Source of the DNA: Plantago major
Lineage: Eukaryota; Streptophyta; Magnoliopsida; Lamiales; Plantaginaceae
DNA length: 64,000 nucleotides
Direction of reading: 5' to 3'
Assembly: GCA_026545765.1 (NCBI GenBank)
Contig: CM048840.1
Location: forward strand, 29,826,765-29,890,764
Within the stretch, counting starts at the first letter, position 1. Each line of letters opens with the position of its first letter. Of the stretch, positions 30,348 to 42,474 are shown in pieces. The position numbers were made by a program, and so were the translations under genes. The notes beneath the pieces were generated by a model that saw only the letters and a list, made by a program, of their open reading frames with translations, did no database searches and had not been told where the DNA came from.

Positions 30348-31749
30348 AAATCCCCAAACCGAACCTTTGCTCGTCCTCGAGCAAACACACAACAAAATAA
30401 AAACAACTAGACTCTAGATAACGACACACAAGAACACATAAACGAGTCAGACTTCCAAGTGACCGAACTCTACCATTGTAAGCGTTAAGTTCACAAGATG
30501 CAAAAGGTTTGCACTCAACCAACCTTGACAGAAATAGTGCACAAAAATTCCTGTAAGAGAGTTTCTCAAGTAAATAGCACTTAAGTCTAACTCTCCAATC
30601 CCTCACAAGGAAATCCTACACATCTCTCTCTCTCACACTCTGGAAGTGTCCAGTAGGTTAATCACTCAAGGAACAATAAGAGAAAAGGGAGGTGAATTTC
30701 GTCACAAAGGTGCCTCAAATACCTCATGCAATGTACTCAATCAGTTATGTCAGAAGGGGCTTTTCCTTGCGCACAGCAACTTGTCGGAGCATACAACCAA
30801 ACTTCTATATCACCACATATTTGCATACAATAGATTAGATGCTAATCAATTTGGCCACTATGGACTCTTTTAGTCTCACTTTTTGGTAGTGTCTGTTTTA
30901 CTGAAGTCCGCACTTTTGTGCGTGTCAGTTTGGTATACGTGCCATCAACCCTCACGGACATATGGCTTTTTAGGACCACGCCGGTATACAGGTAGTATCT
31001 GAAACACGCCTAACACGACTACGGTGGTGACAAGCACCACAGATACACTCCGAGACGAATCAACTAATTAGGGGAAGTAATAAATATTACAAAAAATGAA
31101 TAACAAACATGTCAACACAGCAGATTTCTTCTCCCCAAACCGGTTCTTCGCAATGTACTGGCTTTTGATAAAATGAAACATGAAGAGCATGCCGTTCGTC
31201 ATACTTAACTTAACTGAGTACACATGAGAATGAAAAGGCGCAAACAAGAGGGTTTGCACTTCCCGAAAGGATCACACAAGCGCCGGTATAATATTTTTTC
31301 ATCGGCTTAAAGTTTCTCACCGGCTTTTTGGACGAAAGAGTTAAACAGACTTGCTATTTACAGGAGAAACAAACTTATGGGGTTTTAAATCCACTATAAC
31401 ACCTCAGTTAAGTATCATGCAAAACATAAGCAGCAAGCAAATTTAACAATCACAATAGAAGCTTTCATAACTTGGAAGAACGACTCACGAAAGACTCTAG
31501 AGGGTAAAAGAAAAAACGACCGGAAAAGAAAAATGACCAAAACATACATAAAGTAAAGGACGAAAGATTCTAGAGACTCAGGTAATAGAGAAAATGCAGA
31601 CAAGACACTAGAGAGCACATTTCCCCCTCCCCAAACCTAAACTCAAGCATGTCCTCAAGTGTAGAGTGAAAAAGAAAACAAAATGGGATCAACAGTGGCT
31701 TGCCTGCAGGTGTACCTTTACAGTCATGTACAAGACTCTTCCGTGTTGG
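30348..31749 (-). other. Unit 1 3' untranslated region
   Basis: No gene. It is near-repeated in unit 3 (36502-37856) and, reversed, in G4 (45413-46972). Landmarks: GAACCTTTGCTCGTCCTCGAGC just inside the LTR, the shared module at 30910-31018, and ATCGGCTT/CACCGGCTT words near 31300. Confidence 0.7.
30910..31018 (-). other. Shared module, Athila unit 1 copy
   Basis: Same ordered words as in C1 (GCACTTTTGTGCGTGT, GCCATCAACCCTCACG, AACACGA). The minus-strand frame reads VRVDGTYTKLTRTKV. Confidence 0.7.
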
Positions 31750-32211
31750 CTAACGGGTACTCTGGAAGTTCTTGGTTCTTCCGGTTGGTGCAGCTCTTTT
31801 TCTTCCCTGTTGATAAGTATGTATATATAGGGGTCCAGTGTGCGCTCCTATGAATATCCTGCTGTCAACCTGCGAAACAGAATATAATGGAGCAGAATAG
31901 GCTTTAAGTTCACATGGCTTGCCTTGCACCTCGATTGTGCAGGTTCGGGCATGTAAATTCACCGCCATGAGAGTCGAGCGGATGAAGGGTCGCCCTAGAA
32001 GTAACATATCTTTTTCCATTTCCTTCCCTTTCACCCTCAGCGATTCCACTACCACAAAATCATCATCACCATACACCATCCAAATTTTAACCGGAACATC
32101 TTCCACAATCCCCATGCATCTGCTTCGGGTTCCACCAGCAAGAGTCATAAAGCATCTGCGCGGCTCCAATCCCTTTAAGCCTAAGTCTTCATAGGTGTCA
32201 AAAGTCATCAA
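31750..32211 (-). pseudogene. Athila-type aspartic protease region, unit 1
   Basis: Minus-strand frame with MMTFDTYEDLGLKGLEP, CMGIVEDVPVKI and LLLGRPFIRST, the usual wording after the active-site triad of plant Gypsy proteases. The active-site part lies just upstream on the minus strand (near 32220-32260). It would process gag-pol. Confidence 0.7.
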
Positions 32212-32385
32212 ATTGCAACTAGCACCAGTGTCGACTATTCCGGTAACCTGAGCTGAACACCCAATGCCTACCAGTAAATCAAAACTGTCGGAGTCGCTTA
32301 TACTCTTTTCTGCCTTAGGAATTATTATGGTGGGGGGGTTGGGTTCAGCAGTTTCTTGCTCCGCATTCGCCTCCTCTTCTGGGAA

Positions 32386-33544
32386 TCATGGAACTCGGTT
32401 CCTCGACTTCATTCCCTGTCGATCAACAGAGGCTACATCTTCAGTCTGCTTGGCTGTCAGTACACGGGTCACTTGAACCGTTGCTGGAGTTCCCTCACCT
32501 GATGCAGGGTACTCAACCTCGTTGGTACAGGTGGCGACAACAGACTTAACCTTCATTGGTTCTTCAAAATTTATCTCAACCGCCAAGACTGTAATGTTTT
32601 CTGGGGCTGCTGGGGGTCTACCTTTCTCCATAAGCTGCAATTTCCCAACCAAGTCACCCAATATCTGTTCCATCCTTCTTTGCGATTGCTCGATACTGTC
32701 GAACCTCTGATTATTTTTTTCCTGAATTTTCTGCGCCTCAAACCACTACCTCTCAGATCTCTCCATATGGCTCCTGATCTCTTTTTCTAGCTCAGTAATA
32801 CACGGCCCTGGAGTCTCTTCCACTGCTCTGGCTGCCACTCACCTAGCCTTATCTCTTGCTCCCTTGAGTTGCGATGTTTCTGTCAGCTTCTCGTAAACAC
32901 TGTTCAATTCATCAGCGGAGGCTTCCAGGAAGGAGTTTTTACAGCTCACATCGACCATATTTTGATATTCCCAATCCAGGCCTTCATAAAATCGGACACA
33001 TAAGCTCATATCGTCTATCCTGTGGTGAGGGCATTGGGCCAATAACTGCAAAAAATGCTCCCGAGCTTCATAGAAGGTCTCATCATGCATCTACTGAAAC
33101 TGCATTATCTGGGCACGAAGTTGTTGTGTTCTCTCGGGAGGGTAGAATTTATTCACGGGCCTTATAGAGAGAATCCCAAGTAGGTAGAGAACCCCCAGGC
33201 TGGTTCAACAGCCAGTTCCTAGCTTTATCCTGCAGGCACATTGGAAAAACCTTCTTCCTTATCCCTCCATCTGAAATTGTCACTCCTTCGGCTGTCAACG
33301 GAATCCCTGCAATCAGTACTTCAAACTCCTTGAGGAACCTTATCACATCCTTCTTGGCCATTCCGTAGAACTTGGGGAGATTAAGGAAGTGGTGAGCTTT
33401 GAGTTCCAAATTCCTCGCCTCATTAGACAGCACGATTGCTGCCTTTCCGGCCTTAACCTCGTCGGGCTGCATGTAGGCTCCATAGGTTAACTGAGCCATT
33501 GAAATGTACTTTCTCATCAACCTGTTGTTAGAGCTACACAACAT
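32386..33544 (-). pseudogene. Athila-type gag, unit 1
   Basis: Minus-strand gag words: HHFLNLPKFYGMAKKDVIRFLKEFEVL, VFPMCLQDKARNWLLNQPGGSL, FLQLLAQCPHHRIDD, FYEGLDWEYQNMVD. The KARNWL motif and PGxxxTWD are standard for plant Gypsy gag. Two or three interruptions. Confidence 0.8.
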
Positions 33545-33643
33545 GAAAACCTCAAAATATCCTTAGTTTATGTTAGTGCACTAAACCTCAGGTAAGTTGG
33601 GAACAAGTAAAGATTTGCAATCAAGCGCTACAGTAGGAATTGG

Positions 33644-33662
33644 TTCCTCGGCAGTGGCGCCA
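33644..33662 (-). promoter_or_regulatory. Primer binding site, unit 1
   Basis: TGGCGCCACTGCCGAGGAA on the minus strand, near the Athila tRNA-Asp form. Confidence 0.75.
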
Positions 33663-33666
33663 AATT

Positions 33667-35035
33667 TGATGTGCTCAAATTAATACTTAGAAAACAAGTA
33701 GTAAGCAGTTGTTATAGACAGACGATGCTAACCACAGAATTATTCGCTAAGGAACCAATTAAGCTACCAAGCAGTTGAAAGCAAACAGTCACTTGTGAAA
33801 ATAGTTTGATTTGTTTGGTTTTGATTACTCCTAATAACTAGAAAACAGAAAAGCTGATAAACGGTGTTTTGACAAAGAGAGAAGAAAACACAGCAGTTAT
33901 GATCGAGTAATGCTAATTTGCTCTAGGGAAGTCGTTCATACTTTTCACACGGTCGGCGTACAGAAATCAATCAATCCAATTCAACCAATCGTTATTTGAA
34001 TGTTTTGAACTAGAGAAATCGTGGGTCGTCAATCCACGATCCTTAACCGAAAACGATTTTGAAAGTCTTGAACTAGCTTATTGGATTGAAGGTTTTACGA
34101 AGATTTTGAACTAGACGAACCTATATGAACGAATCCTAACCCTAGAAACGAATATGCAAGACTATCGCATAACTACCGTGTTCGGAGTGATTTAAATACT
34201 CATGAGGGAAGCAAAGATGAAAGAATGCAAGGTATAGATTACGCAAAGCATAAACATGGTGATAATCGCATGCAAGATCATACAATTCGATAAATAGAAG
34301 AAAACACGAATTGAAGATAAACAATAGAGAGTTATCAATAATCACCAAGAATTCGATCCCGATGGTTCTTACGGGATGAAAACCAAGCTCCAAGAACAAT
34401 CAATCAATGTCAAAACCTAGTTCTAGAAGCTTTTTCTCTGAAAAAATCGAGTATAAGAAGTTATGGCAAAAGATGACCTAATCCTGACCTAAAAAGGAAA
34501 AAATATGTTGAATCTGGGCCTTCTCGCCGAATCTCGCCGCGGCGAGAAACCCCGTGTAGCTCCTCTTTTTGCCTCGTAAAATCTCCTCGCGGCGAAAATA
34601 TCCATTCACCGCGGAGAGCTTAAAACCTCCGTAACGTTTTTGCAAAGACAGAATTTTCCGATGCTTCCAAAACGAAAATTATATCCCTTTGAATTATCTT
34701 TCCGTGGCCACCGAGCTCAGGTCAATCGGACATCATATGAGAGAGTTATGGCCAAAATGGCTAGACTGCTCCGTAAAACTTCACTTTTGCAAGCTTCGCT
34801 AAAACGGCTCTCAAATCTTCGTCCGAACTCCGAATCCACTTCCGTTTTCGCCGAGTTACTCTACATTCAAAGATATAGAACCAATGTTTTCACTCCGATT
34901 TTCACCTTCGGAACACAAAAATCCTACAAAACACAAATAAAGCACCAAAGCATAAAAACGTACAAAAACACTATAAAACCATAAACAAAGACCGCTAAAA
35001 AGGACCAAATGAGACTCTAAATTATCGTCTCATCA
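33667..35035 (-). repeat. Athila-type LTR b, complete (1369 bp)
   Basis: Plus strand TGATGTGCTC to CGTCTCATCA. It has a primer site on its left and a purine-tract complement on its right, so it is joined to internal sequence on both sides. A perfect CTCGCCGCGGCGAG palindrome lies at 34533-34546. Confidence 0.88.
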
Positions 35036-36228
35036 AACTCCCCAAACCGAACCTTTGCTCGTCCTCGAGCAAACAAACAACTTAAACAAGAACTAGACTC
35101 AAAACAGAAACAAACAAGAAGCACATAATAGAGTTGAACTCCTAAGTGACCGAATCTACCATTGTAAACATTAAATTCACAAGATGCAAAGGTTTTGCAC
35201 TCAACTAACCTTGGCAGAATAGTGCACGAAAAATCAAACAAGAAGGTTTCTCAAGTAAATAGCACTTAAGTCTTACTCACTAATCCCTCACAAGAGGATC
35301 CTATGCAACTCTCTCTCTCACACTCTGGAAGTGTCTAGTGGGTTAATCGCTCAAGAAATAACAAGAGGAAAGGAAGGTGGCTTTCACCACAAGGTGCATC
35401 AAATACCTCAAACGGGAACGAATCCCTTGCATCCTTCCCGGTATACACAGTATTTTGGGAGCCATCCTTAGCTTCTCTCCTCAAGTTTTCTAACAATTCC
35501 ATGATTCCCTACAAACTAGAATTAAACAAATTAGAAAATTTAAAAACTAAAAAATAACTATGGGAATCAGAGGGAAAATAAAAACGACAAAGTGGGTCGA
35601 AACTCCCCGGGTAGTCCAATGTGTATGATGGGACTATAACGTGTGAATCATAGGTTTCTTCTTGTACCGTAAGGGCAGATTCATAAGTCAGCTCAGCAAG
35701 TAAGCAAGTAGAATGGATTTCTTCTTGTACAGTAGGGGCAGATTCAGAAGTCAGCTCAGCAAGACGGTTTGTCCTCTCACACTCGATGTCCTCATGCAAC
35801 AACATCGCGAAACTCAAAGAATTGACAAACTCAAAGAATTGTTTAAGTTTAAACTCATCCATGGGTTGTCTTGCGGCTTCTTCTAATATCGTTTGATCAT
35901 CCTCGGTTAATCCAAAATAGAAACATCCTATCACATCCCTACTGCTCAACCTAGCATTTATGCACCCTTTGTCAAGCTCTCAAAACCGATACCATGCATC
36001 ATAGAATCTTTCTCCAGGAAACTGACGGAAACTACGAAGGAGTTCCCTCTCTTTCTGGCGGATAAAGTACATATTCATCAGATACGGTTTCTTGGTTGCA
36101 TAAGTTCCTACACACACGAAGACAAGAAACCACGAGTAGTTCCGACAAAACAAAAACTAACAAAACAAACAAAAAATCACACTCAAACGCTACAATAGGA
36201 ATTAATTCCCCGGCAGCGGCGCCAAATT
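35036..36228 (-). mobile_element. Athila-type unit 2 internal region (gag-only type)
   Basis: A 1.2-kb internal region with purine tract, a 146-residue frame (35509-35949, minus) and primer site (36206-36224). The frame has FYFGLTEDDQTILEEAARQPMD, found in plant gag proteins, then TVQEE repeats and an FSNLFNSSLQGI-like end that matches G4 (45350-45390). It belongs to the gag-only kind of non-autonomous Gypsy element. 35036-35508 is untranslated. Confidence 0.7.
36206..36224 (-). promoter_or_regulatory. Primer binding site, unit 2
   Basis: TGGCGCCGCTGCCGGGGAA on the minus strand; the Athila type is TGGCGCCGTTGCCGGGGA. Confidence 0.8.
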
Positions 36229-36501
36229 TGATGTGCTCAAACTAATACTTAGAAAATAAGTAGTAAGCAGTTGTTGTAGACAGACGATGCTAACCACAGA
36301 ATCGTTCGCTAAGGAACCAATTAAGCTACCAAGCAGTTGAAAGCAAACAGTCACTTGTGAAAATAGTTTGATTTGTTTGGTTTTGATTACTCCTAATAAC
36401 TAGAAAACAGAAAAGGAGATAAACGGTTTTTTGACAGAGAACAAAGACTAACAAAGACCGCTAAAAAGGACTAAATGAGACTCAAAATTATTGTCTCATC
36501 A
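36229..36501 (-). repeat. Athila-type LTR c, short copy (273 bp)
   Basis: Has both proper LTR ends (TGATGTGCTC and TTGTCTCATCA) and the usual neighbours on each side, but is far shorter than LTR b. Confidence 0.8.
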
Positions 36502-37856
36502 AACTCCCCAAACCGAACCTTTGCTCGTCCTCGAGCAAACAAACAAACTAAAAAACAAACTAGATGCTAGACAATGAAAAACAAGAAACACACAAACGAG
36601 TTAGACTTCCAAGTGACCAAATTCTTCCAATGCAAGTATTAAGTTCGCAAGATGCAAAGGGTTTGCACTCAACTAACCTCGACAGAATAGTGCACAAAAA
36701 ATCAAGCAAGACAGTATCTCAGGTAAATAGCATTTAAGTCTAACTCTTCAATCCCTCACAAGGAATCCTACGCAACTCTCTCACACACTCTGGAAGTGTC
36801 CAGTGAGTAATCACTCAAGAACTAGCAAGAGAAGGGAAGGTGACTTTCGCCACAAAGGTGCCTCAAATACCTCATGCAATGTACTCAATCAATTAAGTCA
36901 GAAGGGACTTTTTCTTGCGCGCAGTAGCTTGTCAGAGCATACAACCAAACTTCCATATCACCACATTTTTGCATACTATAAATTATATGCTAATCAATTT
37001 GGCCACTATGGACTCTTTTAGTCTCAATTTTTTGGTAGTGTTTGTTTTACCGAAGTCCGCACTTTTGTGCGTGTCAGTTTGGTATACGTGCCATCAACCC
37101 TCACGGTCATATGGCTTTTAGGACCACTCCGATATATAGGTAGTATTTGAAACACGCCCAACATGACTACGGTGATGACAAGCACCACAGATACACTCCG
37201 AGACGAATCAACTAATCAGGGGAAGTAGTACAGATTACAAGTATAAATAAGCATATCGGCACAGCATAATTCTTCTCCCCAGACCGGTTCTTTGTAATGC
37301 ACTGGCTTTGATAAAATAGACCATAAAGAGCAGGTCGTTCGTCATACTTAACTTAACAGAATACACATGATCTTGGAGAGGCGCAAACAAGGGAGTTTGC
37401 ACTTCCTGAAAGAATCACACAGGCGCCGGTACAATATTTTTTCATCGGCTTTAAAGTTTCTCACCGGCTTTTGGACCAAAGAGTTAAACAGACTTTCTAT
37501 TTACAAGAGAAACAACCTTACGAGATTTTAAATCCACTACGCCACCTTAGTTCAATATCATGTAAAACGTAAGCAGCTAGCAAATTTAACAATCACAATA
37601 GAAGCTTTCATAACTTGGAAGAACAACTCACGAAAGACTCTAGAAGGGAGAAGAAGAAAAGAAAAATGACCAAAACATACAGAAAGTAAAGGACGAAAGA
37701 CTCTAGAGACTCAGGTAATAGAGAAAAGTGCAGACAAGACACTAGAGAGCACATTCCCCCTCACCAAACCTAAACTCAAGCATGTCCTCAAGCGTAGAGT
37801 GAAAAAGAAAAGAGAATGGGAGCTATAGTGACTTGCCTGCTGTTGTACCTTTATAG
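36502..37856 (-). other. Unit 3 3' untranslated region
   Basis: No gene; parallel to 30348-31749, with the shared module at 37059-37167 and the CTCGTCCTCGAGC word near the LTR. Confidence 0.7.
37059..37167 (-). other. Shared module, Athila unit 3 copy
   Basis: Same ordered words as 30910-31018 and 23211-23316. Confidence 0.7.
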
Positions 37857-38984
37857 TCATGTACTAGACTCACCAAGAACAACCTCTTCATCTGGTTGCT
37901 CTTTAAATCCTTCCAGATATGGCTTGACCCGTTGTCCATTGACCTTGAAGGTGGATCCGTCACTTGTGTTCAAGAGTTCGACAGCACCATCTGGTGCCAC
38001 TTGAACGATTTCGTACGGTCCATCCCATCGAGAGCGCAGCTTACCTGGAAACAGTTTAAGGTGAGAATTAAAGAGTAAAACTTTCATACCTGGGGTCAAA
38101 TCCTTACGAATTATTCCCTTATCATGATACTCCTTAGTCTCGGCCTTATAGATCTTAGCATTCTCGAAAGCAGTGTTCCGGAGTTCTTCCAGTTCTGAGA
38201 GCTGCAGTATACGCTCTTTTCCAGCTGCATCCAAATCAAGGTTCAGGACCTTAATCGCCCATTCTGCCCTGTGCTCAATCTCTACCAGTAGGTGGCAAGC
38301 TTTCCCATATACTAGCCTGTAAGGTGTGGTGCCTATAACAGTTTTATAGCTTGTGCGGTATGCTCACAAAGCGTCATTGAGCTTGTACGACTAGTCCTTC
38401 CGGTTAGGCTTCACCACCCTCTCAAGTATACTCTTAATCTGCCAGTTACTAACCTCTACCTGGCCAGAAGTCTGAGGGTGATATGTTGTAGCAATCCGAT
38501 GATGCACTCCGTACTTTGTTAACATATTCGCAAAGGAGCGGTTGATGAAGTGGGTGCCACCATCACTAATTACTACCCTGGGAGTACCAAACCTGCAAAG
38601 AATATTCTTGGCAAGAAAAGAGACAACAACTTTGGAATCATTAGTCTTGGTTGGAATTGCTTCCACCCACTTAGTTACGTAATCAACAGCAACTAGGATA
38701 TACTCAAAGCCATTACTCTTGGGGAAGGGTCCCATAAAGTCGATACCCCACACGTTAAAAGGTTCTACCACAAGATTACTAGTGAGGGGCATCTCATTCC
38801 GCTTGCCTATATTGCCACTTCGCTGACATGCATCACAGCTAATACAAAATTTATGAGCTTCTTTAAAAAGAGAGGGCCAGAAAAAACCTGATTGGTGAAC
38901 TTTCAAGGTTGTTTTCTTCCCGCTATAGCGCCCACATAGAGTGGCAGAGTGAAAGTATGCTTCCAATTTCATCTTCCGGTACAC
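37857..38984 (-). pseudogene. Athila-type integrase
   Basis: Minus strand. Zinc-binding words ([25 protein letters not shown]) lead to the core with DFMGPFP, SDGGTHF and [12 protein letters not shown], giving the D, D, E catalytic set. The C-terminal part (37857-38234) has [19 protein letters not shown] and GPYEIV, typical of the Gypsy integrase end. It would insert element DNA into the genome. Confidence 0.85.
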
Positions 38985-40164
38985 ATCGCCGCATCACACC
39001 ATCATTGCCTAGCTTGAGCAAGTATGGATCATCCCAGAAGTAGCTCCTGCAGCGAATAGCAAAATTCTTCTTTTCCTGCGAAGTCATGTTAGTAGCAAAC
39101 AAACCTGTAGCCTTAAAATTAACAATGTCGGCAAACCAGGGTTCTAAACTAACAGAGAATAAATGCTCATCAGGGAGATCATCAGGAGGGGGGGGGGGGG
39201 GGGAGGGATCGATTGCGCCAGGATTAATCCTGGAAAGGTGATCGCCCACCAAGTTATCTTTACCACACTTGTCGACTATTTCACAGTCATACTCTTGTAG
39301 CATCATGACCCAGCGAATAAGGCGAGGCTTAGAATCGCTTTTGGCCATAAGGTGGCGGATTGCGGCATGGTCAGTATGCACTATTACTTTGAATCCCTTC
39401 AGATACGACCTGAATTTATCCAGGGCGAATATGACAGCCAGGAATTCTTTCTCAGTGATAGTGTAGTTAACCTGTGCACCATTTAGAGTTTTGCTTGCAT
39501 AGTAAATCACATGAAAATGCCTATCGACTCTTTGTCCTAGAACAACACCTATAGCATAGTCAGAAGCATCACACATAATCTCAAAAGGTAAAGACCAATC
39601 AGGTGCCATGACAATAGGAGCAGAAACAAGTTTTTCTTTCAGGATATTGAAGGCTTCCATGCACTTATCATTGAAAACAAAAGGTACATCTTTCACAAGC
39701 AAGTTACTAAGGCACTTGGCAATTTTCGAGAAATCCTGGATAAATCTCCTATGGAACCCAACATGTCCTAGAAAAGATTGTAACTCTTTCACAAAAGTGG
39801 GTGGGGAAAGTTTTACTATAACATCAAGTCTAGCTCTATCTACCTCAATCCGTCGCTTTGAAACCACATGCCCTAGAACAATACCCTCTCGCACCATAAA
39901 GTGACTTTTTTCCCAACTAAGGGTCAGATTACACTCTATGAAGCGTTTCAAAACTTTATCAAGCTTACCCAGGCAGTCGGTGAAGGAGTCACCAAAAAGA
40001 GAGAAATCATCCACAAATACCTCGATGAATTCCTACACCATGTCAGAGAAGATGGAGAGCATGCACCTTTGAAAAGTCGCCGGAGCATTGCATAAGCCAA
40101 AAGGCATCCTGCGATAGGCGAAGGTGCCATATGGGCAAGTGAAGGTGGTCTTATCTTGGTCTTC
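38923..40164 (-). pseudogene. Athila-type RT palm end and RNase H
   Basis: Minus strand. MDDFSLFG supplies the two Asp of the RT active site, followed by [26 protein letters not shown] and ending in RNase H ([50 protein letters not shown]). The overlap with the integrase frame is only a change of reading frame in the annotation. Confidence 0.85.
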
Positions 40165-42021
40165 CTATGCTATGGGAATCTGATAGAAACCTGAAAGACC
40201 ATCCAAAAAATAATAGAACTCGTGCCCCGCAAGGAGGTTTAGCATCTCATCAATAAAGGGTATGGGAAAGTGGTCCTTCTTAGTAGCAGCATTCAATCTC
40301 CTGTAATCTATGCAAACACGCCACCCTGTGGTTTTCCTAACAGGAACCTCTATCCCTTTCTCATTTGTCTCAACAGTTACTCCAGACTTTTTGGGGACAG
40401 CATGCACTGGGCTTACCCATCTACTGTCAGCTATAGGGTAGATCATATCACGTTCTAATAGCTTAAGCACCTCGGTTTTAACGACGTCTTGCATGACAGG
40501 ATTAAGCCTACGCTGGGGTTGCCTCACAGGTTTGGCATCATCTTCAAGACTAATCCTATGGGTGCACCTAGTCGCACTAATGCCCTTGATGTCACCAATC
40601 CCCCATCCTATGGCTTCGAAGTTCTCTCTCAAAAGCTCTACTAGCCTATTCTCTTCTTTCTTTTGCAATTTCGAAGAGATTATCACAGGTTTAGTTTTAT
40701 TTTCTCCTAGGAAAGCATATTTAAGATGGGACGGGAGCTCCTTAAGGTCGGGTTTAGGGGGGGCGATTTCCCCAGTGTTTCCACCAAGGGGATCGATTTC
40801 CTCACCAGGGTCGACTTCAGCCGAGCCAAGCATGCAGACTATCTCACTACTCTCCTCACAAAGCATATCCTCATCAGAGCTAAGAGTTAAAGCTACTTCT
40901 AGCTTATCATCAGTTAATTGATCTAGGTAAGTAGCATGCACACATTCATCAATAATATCATCAAACTCAGCATTTACTTCAGAAATTGGATTACATTCTT
41001 CCACTGAGTAGGTGTCAGAATTACCTGTCGATCGTGTTGTATCCTTGCTGATCTTGTTGCCACCAATTTCCATGGCTATCTTCCCTTCCGCTACATCGAC
41101 CTGCAGCTTCACTGTTTTCATAAAGGGTCTTCCCAAAAGGATCACATGGTCCTTACTACTAGTGCCGGCTCCACTAGGGGGTAGTGCCACGAAATCTACT
41201 GGAACCAGTAAGGTGTCTACTCTGACCAGTGCATCACGAATCACTCCCAGGGGGCGCCTGATGCTCCTGTCGGCTAGTTGCAGGGTCACTGTTTTCATAA
41301 AGGGTCTTCCCAAAAGGATCACATGGTCCTTACTGCTAGTGCCGACTCCACTAGGGGGTAGTGCCACGAAATCTACTGGAACCAGGAAGGTGTCTACTCT
41401 GACCAGTGCATCACGAATCACTCCCAGGGGGCGCCTGATGCTCCTGTCGGCTAGTTGCAGGGTCATGTTTACTGGTGCCGGTTCCCCCAAACCCATCTCC
41501 TGGTAAAGAGCATGGGTGATAAGATTGATGTTGGCTCCTAGATCGAGCATTCCTTTTGCTATCTTCCCATTTTCCATCTTTATATCAATCACAAAGCTCC
41601 TCGGATCTTGTAGTTTCACTGGTAAGCCAACCACTGAATTAGTTGTTTCTGGTAGAACTAGCTTCTCTTTGGCCAAATACTTCTTCTTGCTTGCATTGAT
41701 ATCCTTGAAGAACTTAGAGTAGGAAGGGACATTATCAATGAGGTCAAGGAGCGGCATGTTCACATTCACCTTTGAGAGCATGGCCAGAATAGCTTTGAAT
41801 TTGCTGTCATCCTTGGGTTTCTTGATTCTACCAGGATATGGCAGTCCTTTGCTGATTGGGGGTCCAGGTGGACGGTAAGGGTTATCAGATTTGTGAAGCA
41901 CCTCCGTACGTTTCACCGACGGGTTAGCTATTTCTGTCGAGGGTTGGTCTTCCCCAGTGAGGTCAACTACTGGGGCGTCCGGGGTTGGGGTTTGTGGTTC
42001 TAATTCCGGCCTTTGGATCAC
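40165..42021 (-). pseudogene. Athila-type protease and RT start
   Basis: A 618-residue minus-strand frame. Residues 15-25 read APVVDLTGED, a SUMO-interaction-like motif. Protease: GMLDLGANINLI around residue 160, in place of the more common D-S/T-G, as usual in Athila, then LQLADRSIRRPLG and ILLGRPFM. RT: RRLNPVMQDVV, GWRVCIDYRRLN, HFPIPFIDEML and FLDGLSGFYQI. A 59-residue in-frame tandem duplication lies in the protease part (41110-41463). Confidence 0.88.
41110..41463 (-). repeat. 177-bp tandem duplication in the protease
   Basis: CACTGTTTTCATAAAGGGTC starts both 41110-41286 and 41287-41463. The two 177-bp copies differ at only a few bases, and the length is a multiple of three. Confidence 0.92.
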
Positions 42022-42030
42022 CTTTCCACT

Positions 42031-42285
42031 TCAGAGTACTGTGGTTGCCTGAACCTCCTCCTCAGTTTCCTCATCCCCAAACTCAGTGCTTGCCAAAAAC
42101 CTGACCAGTTGGTCAGTAAAATCCTCTATCCTGCTTACCATCCCCTCTATCTGTTTGCTAGTCCTTTCTTGCCCTTCCATCACAAGACTCATGTATTTCT
42201 CATCATGGGCAATCAAAGCTAGCAGAGTACTATCGCTGAATGTACTAGCTCCCAGTTGCACCTCTAGACTATTCGCTGTCTCCAC
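42031..42285 (-). pseudogene. Athila-type gag remnant, unit 3
   Basis: An 84-residue minus-strand frame between primer site and protease, with helical, polar wording (EKYMSLVMEGQERTSKQIEGMV). The position suggests the end of gag; there is no clear motif. Confidence 0.45.
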
Positions 42286-42451
42286 AATGGCTGGTCTAGC
42301 TAGCTCTGCGCTAGGTGCGTAGACCAGAAAAGCACTCCATCCCTGGATCAGAATAACAAGAACTCAACTGTTGTTTAGTTTCTGTTAGTCCAAGTAAAAC
42401 GAAATCACGCCTCAAGTAACCAACGGCTCTCAGTGCTACGGTAGGAATTGA

Positions 42452-42470
42452 TTCCCCGGCAGCGGCGCCA
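42452..42470 (-). promoter_or_regulatory. Primer binding site, unit 3
   Basis: TGGCGCCGCTGCCGGGGAA on the minus strand, as in unit 2. Confidence 0.8.
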
Positions 42471-42474
42471 AATT

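Larger units (their letters stand above)
29581..35035 (-). mobile_element. Athila-type unit 1 (gag and protease)
   Basis: Minus-strand unit bounded by an incomplete 3' LTR (29581-30347) and a complete 5' LTR (33667-35035), with purine tract, long untranslated 3' region, protease, gag and primer site. No RT or integrase is seen, so it depended on other copies. Its 5' LTR also serves as the left LTR of unit 2. Several breaks. Confidence 0.8.
36502..42474 (-). mobile_element. Athila-type unit 3 internal region (pol)
   Basis: Minus-strand internal region with primer site (42452-42470), a small gag remnant, protease, RT, RNase H, integrase and a 3' untranslated region. The order protease-RT-RNase H-integrase marks it as Gypsy, and its wording ([25 protein letters not shown]) as Athila. 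It complements unit 1, which has gag but no pol. A handful of breaks. Confidence 0.88.
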
